From Elysia chlorotica (Eukaryota > Mollusca > Gastropoda > Plakobranchidae): DNA of 64,000 nt. Made by a program: the position numbers and the translations under genes. The stretch is taken from positions 129,603 through 193,602 of the forward strand of contig RQTK01000898.1 in the NCBI GenBank assembly GCA_003991915.1. The letters are read 5' to 3'. Position 1 is the first letter of the stretch. Each line of letters starts with the position of its first letter. Of the stretch, positions 49,013 through 61,000 are shown piece after piece. Under the pieces are notes generated by a model. It did no database searches. It was not told the origin of the DNA and saw only the letters and a list, made by a program, of their open reading frames with translations.

Positions 49013-52000
49013 CCAATCGAAGCCAGCTCACTTAAATGTCATGGAGATGGATTTTGAACAAGCGCACCATAATAAGGACGTGCGTCTGGTTTTGTATGCC
49101 TGAAATATGATATAGAGATTCATCATCATCATCAAAATTTGAAACTGCATCAGCTCCCATTTTTTTTTTTTTGTGTTGTCTTTTAAACGCCGCGCTTATC
49201 ACACTCTTAAGCGATTTTACTCAATGAATTTAGATGGATCAGTTAATAATAGTTGAGTTGAATTTAAGTCCGATAGAAGAACTGTCTGCATTATGTATAA
49301 AATAAAATTGGACTTGTCAGCTTTCCTGTCATTATTTTGAGCCCTTCCCGCTAATAAAGAGACAGAAAGACAAATTCATTACAAGGTGTTACTTATCGAC
49401 GCTTTCAAAGCGCACCATAATAAGGACGTGCGTCTGGTTTTGTATGCCTGAAATATGATATGGAGATTCATCATCAACAACAAAATTTGAAACTACATCA
49501 GCTCCCATTTATTTTTGTGTGTTGTCTTTTAAACGCCGCGCTTATCACACTCTTAAGCGATTTTACTAAATGAATTTAGATGGATCAGTTAATAATAGTT
49601 GAGTTGAATTGAAGTCCGATAGCGGAACTGTCTGCATTATGTATAAAATAAAATTGGACTTGTCAGCTTTCCTGTCATTATTTTGAGCCCTTCCCGCTAA
49701 TAAAGAGACAGAAAGACAAAGCATTGTGTATTTCGTACGTACTTCTTAGCAGTCACACATGCCGAAAGGTGCTCGCAATTTCGCTAAAATCATCTGTTCT
49801 TTGTTAATACGCGCGGCGTTCTTCAAAAGCAATAAACTGATGCCCTAGCTTTAAAAACACACCCTTGTAAATACATGTATGGAACAATATGATTATCTAC
49901 CTTCTCTGATTATACTAAGTGAAAAAAAATTTGCCCGTAACGAAGGGGCATTATTTACTTGAATTTGGTTAGAAAGTAATATGCCTTTAATGTGAATTTG
50001 TATTATTTTATTATTATACGGTGTTTGTGCGAATTTATTCACTTCGTCTATAGCCTGACACATCGAAACATGGCATTACCAATTACTGCCTGTTCACTTC
50101 CTCACTCACTGTCACTGTTATCAGATACACACACTCATTCATAAGCGGAAATTTTTCTTTTCATTGACATTGTTATAGCGGCCGATCAATTATATCATCT
50201 CGCCGCCATAGACTAGACTGGTGCTCTGTTTACACGAGTTCATTATTCGCTCTCAAGATCAATTTACTCCAAGGAAATACTCTAGTCCTCAAAGTCAATA
50301 GTGTCCCAGCTGGTTACAATTGTTTTGAAGTGTTCATTTCATTATAATAAGGTAACTGAAATCGATATGGCTCTTTTCATTGCCTAGTCTGCGATAACGA
50401 AAGGTGCGTTTGATGACTCCATATCCTCCTCACGTCAAAAATGGACCGATACGAAGGCCGTTTCATGGTTAATATTAGATTCTTCAATTTAATTTGAATG
50501 ATAGTAGCATCCATTTTTGTAGTCTGAACCGTACGCTGGAGTAATAATGTCTTTCTCTTAGTCTATCCAGCCACTAGAAGGCGTTAATGCACTTTGACAC
50601 AGCTGATGGATTGTCGTTTTTTGCCTCAATTAAATCGTGTGACTGGCTGAGATAATAGTCTCGCTATTGCCGTTATGTATATGTCGCTGTACGCAATTTT
50701 TTCAGACGTTAGCTTTAAGACACATCCGCTATCTTGCCTATCTGCCAACGATTGTCATTAGGAAATCAATTAGATTTAATGATCAATCGTAACCAGGTTG
50801 AACTGGTGCGAGAGTGCGATGACAAAGACATCGAGATCAGCAACTGGTATTGGCCTATCAATGCTGTCGAAGAATGCTTTTTGTGTGTTTTTTCTTCTTT
50901 ACGTTTCCATCACCGCTTTAGTGACATTGTAACATTCATCATCCAAACACCTAAATTATGACTGCTATGAGTTTAAAGAGAATTTGAAAGACATAATGAG
51001 TATGCCCATTTTTTGTGTGAAACAAATACCAACAGTAAGTGGAAAACACGCTATATGGACGGAGCAAAGTAGTAGACCTACTTTGTTATGCTGGATATCA
51101 GCCATCACATGTTTTTTCATTAGTTATCTTCTTAGCCCTTTTTGTAGAGCAATTAGCCCTTTTTGTAGAGCAATATAATGTGGCCTCGGTTTGAAAGCTT
51201 GGAGCTTGGAGCTCCTGTATATAGTATATATGCTGGTAACAAGACCTATTAACCCAGAGGGGAATACATTGATAAAAATTATGCTAAAATTATAATTTTG
51301 GTGAGGGCTTGTTAAAATATATAATGCAATGCAAATATCAAGCATGGCTACTCGAATCTACATTCTATGAAGGTTGACTGTTGTTTCATTGCATCAAACT
51401 TCCATTGTTTTGTTTTGTTTTTCCCCATTCTAAAAGCTCTTAAGAAAAAATTAATACATGTATGAAAGTAAAGGAAGCTGTCGATTATTTTATTTTACAT
51501 ATTTGGTCTTTGGTTTTCTGTGTGCGTTACTTTCTTTCCTTTGGCTAGCAGTCCAAAACTAATTCTCATAATGCGTTTGCATAATCACCATGAAATACAC
51601 CATATTTTTTTTAAATCAGCAATATCTATGGTATCGATCTGTGCTTAAAACATTTTGTTTTAAAAGCACTTTAGATATACCTGTACATGCATCGGAACTC
51701 TTCAGACATAGTCGAATTGGTGATTTTTCCAGTCGCTTTAAGTCTTTTGGCTGTACAACTGTCCAGGGCTGCCCAGTGAATAATGATGGAGTCGATGGCT
51801 CCGGGACCCACGAACGTGATTGAATTGGCCAAGGAACGGGCCTTAAAATCAGCGCGTTATTGATTTTCTCCATCTCGCCTGTTGCTGAATCTTGGCTGCT
51901 GGTTATCCCAGCTGCAAGAACAGCACAACTCGAAATCCCCTTTAAAAAAAGAGCTCTACCACGTCAGTTTTTCCATGTCTAGGTTTTGGACTTGTGAGAG

Positions 52001-55000
52001 AGCGCTGGGCTTCAGGGGAAATACAGTGCGTTATATTTCAGAGAAGTTGCAACATAATTTTAGAGGGTGCGCTAATATCCAAATAAAGCACTTTTTAAAA
52101 ATTGAATTCACCGATCATACCAATATCAAGTGTCTGTAGTCTCGATTGCTGGCATTGGATATAACACGCAAAAAAAAAAAAGTTATTGAAAAGACATAAT
52201 AATGCTTTCCAATAATGAGACCCAAGAGTAGAACAAATTTTCTCGCTTTGCAGTTAGCATAATAATTATATAATACAATGAAAATATCGAACATGGCTGC
52301 GGGAATTACGTTCTATGAAGGTTGACCATTGTTTTGTACTGCTGCGTATGTATATGATCTATAAAATGTATAGCTTCCCCAATTTGATGTCACTGTGACC
52401 TCTTCCCAGGACCCCCCCCCTTTTTTTTTTCCTAGGAAAAAAAAAATAGAAGGAAAAAACAAAACACCAAAACAAACAGCAGAAAACTGATTCATTTCTT
52501 CTCCTAAAGACGTCGGAAACGCAAACCCGTAGGGAGAGGTTTGCCATTTGTCAGTTTGAAGGGTGTCCCGAACCGCCGCGCTCTTTGTCCATGGAGGATG
52601 AAGTGAATGTTCGAAGTGCTGTTACTTATATTGCATAGTCCGGATCAGAACGAACGTGCTCAACGTTAATAAATGGCATGGACTATAGAAAAACAAATCG
52701 CGTTTCAGTTGACACGCAGCGTAAAACAATTTAGTACCTACATATGCAGATCGCTGTTTGCATAGCTAAAACGAGGGACACTATCGTTTGTCTTGATCCA
52801 ATTTCGTCAATCGACTCGCTACATTTTGTTATTGATTTGTTCATCCACGGACTACGCCTCTAACCCTAATCACATAATTTGTCATATGCTCTTAATTGGA
52901 TCGATTCAAATTAAGAGATATTGATGAATAGATCTTGAAGCCGGTGGAGCATCTGTATAAGATCTGCAGTTACTTCGTGTTGTTGTTGTTGTTGTTTTTC
53001 CTCACAAGGTGAGGTGTAATATATAAAGCAATAGGCGAATCTTTTTTAACTTGGATTCCAGAGTCTATTTAACCGAAGACCGTGACACCCTTTCTTTAGG
53101 TGAAAAAAAAAAGTGGGGGGGGGGGGGGGGGGCATAGTATGATGTTGTTCCTCGTTGAAATAAAAATAATAAGATTATATATCATTATTTGGTGACAACT
53201 ATAGTTGTTGTTTTTTTTTAATATAGAGACAGTTTTGCGGATTGTCAAAGGTGCCAATTGAGATACGCTCTGTTCACACATCTTTTTTTTTATTATTTTT
53301 TTTTTAAGTGTCTTAAATGACTCTAAGAGGACATTTAGACAAATCTAGGTCTAGTACTAAAGGAAAAGGTTATTTCTCTACTCAATAATTATAATCATTA
53401 TAAATACAGTTTAGCCGGCCTTCTAAGCTTTTTACCACTCTAGAGCTCAAGTCGTGGTTTAGAATTGGGTCAAAGTTTCCAGTGCGGCAATGAGGGCTGA
53501 TGAGAATAGTCGATGAGAATAGTTTGACCACATCACTGCACCTGTTACTCAATATACGTTTCTGTAAGGTCTATTTTTAGATCTTGGTAGTACTTTGCAA
53601 TTCGGAGGCAAGGTGGTAGATTTTTATATTTCCAAACCCACACCATCTTTCTTTTTAATATTTAATTTATTTAGTTATACATACACATGTGTATCTCCTA
53701 CGATTTCCCACGGATCGTTACTGAAATTATTGAACCGATAAATTCACTCTTGATTGTATCAGATCAAAGAAGAAGACGTAATGTTAAAGAATAAAAAATA
53801 ATACGATGTTTGAGTCATGGAACTACGGCATATAAGAATTTTCTGTGATCAAATCCTGATATTTTGTTTCTTTCTCATTTTGTAGATCGGGGCGGCCAAT
53901 GGCAGGCTCAAGTCTTTCATCATTGAGCCGTTCGTGGAACATTCTCAGGTCAGTGCTGGTTTTTTTTAATGTTCTTTTTAAAGCTTTAACTATTGCATAA
54001 ATCTAGTCAGTTTCTTGTTTAAATCACTTGTGATGCTCATTAAATGTCTTGGTGGTGTTTTATATTTGCATCTTTTTGAACCGAGCTGGTCCTTTTTTTA
54101 TATTGAAACAAATCGTTCTGCTTTGATTGGAAGTTATAACAAACCCCACACTTGTGGTATTTTCATATATTTTTAAGACTGGTCGCAAGGCGCGTCTATC
54201 AAGAGTAAACAATACTTAAAATCATGATTGTTATAAATATGCTCTTGTTCTGAACCTCTTGATAAAACATTTAAAAGAAACACCAAAACAAGCAAAAAAA
54301 ACAACAACAACAAACAAACAAATTTTTGTTATTGGGAAAACAACGAAAAACAAATCAAACAGTAAATAGTCGGTGCTGAAGGCCATTTGTCTGGTGTTCA
54401 TCACACATTGCCAGTCTGTCATCTGTCTCCCTGCACTGGCTCTGTGAAGCCCTCACAACTATGCCAAGTGCTGTTTGTCACACCAAGACTAGTGCCAGGT
54501 TGGTTCGGACGGAGTGCTAATGTCCCCATTTTCACAACCGCCTTGGACAAAATTGTCCATTATTATTGTAAAAATGTTCTTTTTGTTTTATTGTCACCTA
54601 CCCTTTCTCTTCCTTAATTCCATGCCTCTTAGACATTAATTTTTCCCCACGCTGTACACATATATATCTTTGATACACACTTTTACCAGCTTGACTCTAG
54701 AGCAGTAGCTAAGTTGTAAATGAGTTAGTTTAACGTCCAACATCAGAACTATATAGGCTATATTGTGGACGAATCCTAAGACTGAAGTCTGACAATTTTA
54801 TGTGCTGCCACACACGAGACAGGGCGGGGATACCATGTCTCACTCCTCTAAGCCGTTCACGATAAACTGACACCGACCCAGCCAGTATGGAGAAAAATCG
54901 CTAGGTCTCGAACCACGGACCCCTTGCGCCGGAAGCCGATGCTCTACCCCAGGGCCACCGCTCCCCCCGGATCTAGGGCAGATAAAATTGGATAATATTA

Positions 55001-58000
55001 ACGTCGGCCCTGGTGTCACACACACCATAAGTACACTGTAAGTGTTTACAGTGCAAACTGCCAATGTTTACTTAAAAGTTAATCAACACGCTAGGTAAGA
55101 TACAAAAATAACACAGATTTCTATTAATAGACATCTGTGAACAATAATCACAATGTGTGTGCTGTTTTCGGCTATTTCACATTCCTCTAAGGTCGGTACA
55201 TTCTAGCACAGCTGCAAACAAACACAACAAACCTTTGCCTTTTTTATTAAAAAGAAAAAAAAAAAGCGTGACCAATTGAGGCACCGTTGGCGCATGGTGC
55301 GATGATTTATAAAAAGATATTTTGGCAAACAAGTTGCGCTGTCTTTTGATTCGTCTTTGGTCGAATAAATATGCTATTAGTGATTTACTTCCTCTTTGTG
55401 GTCTGCCTCGTAGTTTTTTGTTGTTGTAAATTATGTTAATTTGTTTTAATTCGACATGTTTTCATACGTATTTCGATCTCTTATAGGCCCTGCTGCGATT
55501 TATATCTTGTTTTTTTTTAATGTCTAAATACTTCATTTGGTTTTTTCTTTTAAAAAAATCTGATGGAGAAGAAAGAAAAAGAAAAGAAAGAAACGTGTTT
55601 GCTATCATTTTAAGAGCAAACCACTTTAGGAGCTGTCTGTGTGCGATACCCTCGCTTAGAGTAGGACAAGAACATGTCAAATCAATGCTATCGATTGCAT
55701 GTTCTTATATCAGGATTGTAATGTTTAACAACAACAAAATTCGGTTTTATGTTTTATTTTTATTGTTTTTTCTATTGGAGGGGAGGGGGGAAGATTTTTT
55801 AAAACTTAATCCATATTAATACATTATACAATGAAGGTTAACTGTTATGGTAATAATATTTAAAAAAAAACAACAACAAGATATTCTGATCCTCGTAACT
55901 TGTACCACAGTGAAACAAAAGAGTTGTGTAGGCGCAACTTCATGTCCATCACAATGCAATCATTAGTCCTAAATTACCAACCTGTACGTTACAAATGTAG
56001 AGGTGACATGCCTAATTATACCATAACCGAGCCTATCCTACGCAGTATGAATGCAAGTCGGGCTAGGCTGAGCATGCATGTAATCAACTTTTATGCCTCT
56101 GTATTTACGTAGCTAATTGTCACAAAGTTACCACACCAAGCCTTTTTATTGTCTGTTTGTCCAAACGTGTTTCTTTTCGCTGATTAACCGATAACAGACA
56201 CTAAAGGACCTCACAATCAGGTCACGGTAGCCCTGTGTTGTGCGACCTTGGCTTTGGAGAACGGTGCATACACTCGATATGGTGTGATATCTGATTTATC
56301 TCTTTATCTCTGCTTTTTTGAGCATTTGACCAGCTGATTCATATACCATAGCCTTGCTGCTGACGTTGGACACTAGGTAACCAACTCAACTTAGTTGATA
56401 CCTAATTGTAATAGGTACCGTATAGGCGTATACCCTTCTTCCTCTTAATTTGTTCATTACACTGAATTTTGCATTTGCCTATAAAGTTAAAGATACATTA
56501 TGAATAATTATGACTAAGCAGGATCTACAACTTTGGACATTTCCTCATTAAAGCTGTTGGGCAAACAGAACAAACAACCGAACAACACTATTTGAAGCTT
56601 AGAGGAAGAAAAACAAGAAAGAAAAAGCAACATATACAGTAGCTATTACCCCGCAGGCCCGTGACCATTTCAAAATCATATTGCGAGAAATGAATAAAAT
56701 TAATCGCGCGTGCCCCTCTATACTTTTCTTTTTCATTTCATTAATTTTCACGATTCTTTTGATGGGAAATAAACCACTTACTTTGGCTCAGCTCTTTTCT
56801 TTCAAAAGAAACAGATTTGCAAATTTTTTGCAACAGCCAACGGCCAACCCGCACGGAAATATTGACTGACGTTTATAGAAAACTGTCCACTAGTTAATGT
56901 TTTGTAACTGAAAAATCTGCATATTCTTTGTTTCAAACAACAACTAACACAGTCAAATAAAAGATATAACTCTCATATCTTCAGACTTGCTTATTATTTC
57001 ATACAGTTTGCACGTCAGCAATATAGGTTAATTTCTTTGGTAATTACTTCTTGCCCGAACGTGGAAAAAAAAATTACTTGCTCTATTACTCATTTTAGGT
57101 AGGTATTTAGCTCAGATTATTGATGTTCACGAGCAGTTTGGTTGATAATACTACCTAAAACATTTTGCTCGGTCATAAACTGATCATCTCATACGTGTTA
57201 ACGAGATACATTATTATGCCTATACAATTTTACAGACAATTACACGCTACCTTACGTTGTAAGCATCTCCCGCATACGTTTGTAAACGCCGATAATTCTG
57301 CATTCAGTGTATATATTATTGGTATTCATGTTTTTTGTGGGTTTTTTTTAATCCTTGGTAATCTTGTATTGAGGTTCGAACACGGGCGCATTATAATTTT
57401 TTAAAAATTGCAATATGTATTAGTTGAAGGGGCAACTTAAAGCAATGATGAGATGGATTTTTTTAAATGCCTGCTTCGTGTTACGATTGTATAGAAGTGA
57501 GAAACTGATAAATCAATCAGAAAGACATACATGTAATACAAAAGAGTGGAAGTGATAAAGTTAGTTTCTATGACTTCCTTGTTCGTCAAAATGTTAAATT
57601 GATATAACCAAGGCTTAATTTTAAAGGCATAAAGAATTGATTTTTAAAATGTACCCTAAACACTCATTTATCCCCCCCCCCCCCAAACATATAAAAATAA
57701 CATGTATAGTACAAACGTACACGTTCTTTCTATGTACTCGTTATACAATATTCCCTTTTTCTTCTTGAGCGGACATGAAACAGTGCATTTCAAATATTTC
57801 GTCTGATACCCTCGCTTTCCTCTGACCGTAAGTCGGGTCGATCATTCTGTATACCAAATCAATACAGGAAAGAGCAGGCTAACCCTTGCCCTCTCAGCAT
57901 AAATTTTATGTCTATTTGATGGAGCGTCGTCATCGACAGTAATTGTTTTATGATTGTGAGATTGCACCGCGTCGCTTCATGATCAATAAACGGGACGGAG

Positions 58001-58011
58001 CCTTAATTGAC

Positions 58012-58068
<57 letters not shown>

Positions 58069-61000
58069 GTGTGTGGCAGCGCATACAATTGCCAGACGTC
58101 AGTCTTGGGGCCTGTCCACAATATAGCCTATTTAGTGCGGACATTGGACGTTCAACAACTCAACAAATCTCTCTTTCTCTTTCAATCTCTCTGTCTGTCT
58201 CTCCCTCTATCCAATGAGAGGGTACGCTGGACACTAGCGTGGATTTCAAGAGAAAGATACCTTTTAAAAGGGATTTTTTATATCCTGAGACGTACCTTGA
58301 TTTAAGAGACGCCTAGTGAAATCCCCCTTCAGAGGCTTTTAGCGCAAATAGATGTTTTAGTAGGGATTTTGTGTACATACATAATTATAAAACTAGGAAG
58401 GGGAAAAACAATGTATAAATGGATAAAATATGGCCAATTTTTTTAAAGGTAGGTCCCCCCCCCCCCCCCCGCATGTATAAAAAACATTCTGTCTTTTCCT
58501 CCCCTTTTTGCTCTGAGTCCTACATGTAGACATCCCACGTAAAGAGCGCACCGTTGTTAGCTACTGAATTGCTGACTGCATTGAATTCATGCACAGTTGC
58601 AGTTTATTAATTATTATCACTGTAAAAAGGCCTCAATGTCCTCATTATCATATGAGTGTGACCATCCTGGCGTGATCAGAGCATGATTGATAAAAATGCA
58701 TCAATTGCCACAGCTTAGCATCATGATAATGTAACACGTAGCAATGAATTTGATGAATTACCGTGAGATTACTGGATCGACCTAGTCTATATAGACGCGT
58801 TTACAATGTATTTATTATCTTTAAATATGATGGTACAGGTATACTAAAGTGTCATTTGGGTGATAATTATGAATAACGATTTGCCCTTAGCATCCCGTGA
58901 AACGTGAGTGATGTAGGAAGATCATTATATCACCCTCATGCTTTTGAGTGTTTAAAAACACTGTGCTAAGTGTTTACCTTGATCCTATAACATCGCATTG
59001 TTCCTATAGGCGTTAATAAAATAAAAGTCATGTATATTACTTCATGCCTTTTACAGTCACGTTTCGTCGCGATCTCTCCTGTAATGTTACGTTTGTAATC
59101 ACCGAGCGTATCGCTGTTAATGTTTCTCCCATTTTTCGATTAGTGTCTTTGCATTAAAAATGATTCATGTCGAAACTGTTTTAAACTGTTTTGCTCATTT
59201 TCATCTCCAAAAGATATTGGCAGTGATTAAACACATTTGTAATCTATGGCGACGCATTGATGATTAGTAAGATAAAAACAATCTTAACTGTAGTTCTTTT
59301 TACTAAAATTTTTGGATATTAGTTTTAGGACCTTGCTATGAATAGTGAGTAGCACGTATCCATGAGTTCTTGTCTCGTGGTTACAACTGCTACACCCGTT
59401 TTAGGGGACCTGTGTAAAGTCTGCGTAACATTGCTGGCTGTCATGTCACTTTTTGTTGTTGGTGGTGGTGGTATTGGGTGTATTTTCTTTCTTTCTTTCT
59501 TTCTTTTTTCTTTTTAATATGCATTTTCCGTCAAACGTTTTGCTGTGACAGCCGTTTGTTCTACGTTGGGACAGAACGGTGCATATCCTTTGGGCTTCGC
59601 AGTCCCTCAAAGTCTCCATAGGTTTTGTCTGTGCCCTAAGTTCAATGAGTTTGTGAACATGTGAAGAAACGATGCGTTACAGCACGCGGCAATCCTCGAG
59701 CAAACCGCCACTTGCCACCTCTCAAACTATGGGACTATGGGTGCCCCCAGGCAGTGCTGGCTGTGCTAGCCAGTCTTGACCTCCTCGCAATGTTTACCGA
59801 AAACATAGTTTTTCTCCCTCTCGTTATTTGTTATGTTCTGTATGTGGACAAAAAAAAAACAACAACAAACAAAACAAAATGAAAAACTATCCTCTGATTT
59901 TCTTTCCCTCTCTTCAAATCTGGATGGTCATACTCTTGACAATGTGGACACGTTGAATTAAATAAAACACGACAGGGGGCGTTCCAAGGGGCTGATTTGA
60001 CAATGTGGACATTATTGTTATTTAAAGAAAGCAAAACACGAACTTGATTTTACTTTCATCATTGTTTTTCGCTATGTACCAGTGAGTAATGACGGACTTT
60101 AGTGAACATTGAACACAGGCACATTTTACATTTCTATACTGTTGTCTTGAGTGATGACACATCGATGAATCAGGATTTTACTACCTTAAGTTAAAAAAAA
60201 ATATCTGCAGTTTGGTAATTCAGAACTGTCCTTGGTGCAATTAGAATAAAAAGTTAAGGCACCGCATTGGAGGATTGAATCGGTAAGCCACATAATGTCA
60301 GATAAATTGCCATTTTATATATGTGAAGGAAAAGAAGACAGAAATGTGTGTTTTGTGTGTGGATAGGGGTTAAGAAAGAAGAGTCAATGGTTAACAGACA
60401 GAAAGAGAAGAGAGAAGCAATGATATGAAATTAGAAAGATAAAAGAAAACAGGGCGAGAAATGGGGACAGGTGGAGGTATAATGAGGAAAGGAGATTGTG
60501 CAAAAGATAGGGTGGAAAGGTAAAGATTCTTGCGTGCTTCCTTCCTTGAGTTTCCATCTGTAAGCATTTTCAGATGTTAGACCCACAGCACCAAAGAAGT
60601 ATACTGTATTGCATATGGACAAGTGTTATTCGGCAGACATGCGATTTGTATATCTTTAAGGTTCAATTATTGACTCTCCACTTGCAGGGCAAAGGGGAAG
60701 ATTCGAACGATTGCAGGGTCAGGTTCGACATCAAGTCTTTGAGAAAAAAGTCTTTTACTCATAATATTTTCCTTGAATGCAATGTTTGTGCTTCTCTGTC
60801 CATCCAGATTGCAGTGCTCTATGGGACAATCTTGGAACACTTTTAAAGGATGGAACAGGCTCACACAATTATCCATATTTTATCTTTTTTTCACTTTCTC
60901 CATACCTTTCTGTCACATTATTATCAATCTTGTTCTTGAAACAATGTAAAAGAGTCACTGGTTGCTTTTGATACATTTTCTTTTAAAGAGAGTAGGATAG

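Larger units (their letters stand above)
46287..53885. other. 7.6 kb ACLY intron
   Basis: No coding exon is recognised. It contains SINE pieces (47285-47375, 47860-47955), CT arrays, a tRNA-like segment near 48838-48905, the duplication at 49061-49720, a 21 bp doublet at 51132-51173, G- and C-tracts (52410 and 53115 areas), and a loose 65 bp repeat shared by 51318-51385 and 52267-52333. Confidence 0.7.

Noticed and set aside
49061-49720. LTRs of a small retroelement
   Set aside because: The two copies are only 34 bases apart and lack TG...CA ends, so a tandem duplication is simpler.
50734-50961. A 75-codon open frame in the ACLY intron
   Set aside because: No family resemblance was recognised, and frames of this length are expected by chance in AT-rich DNA.
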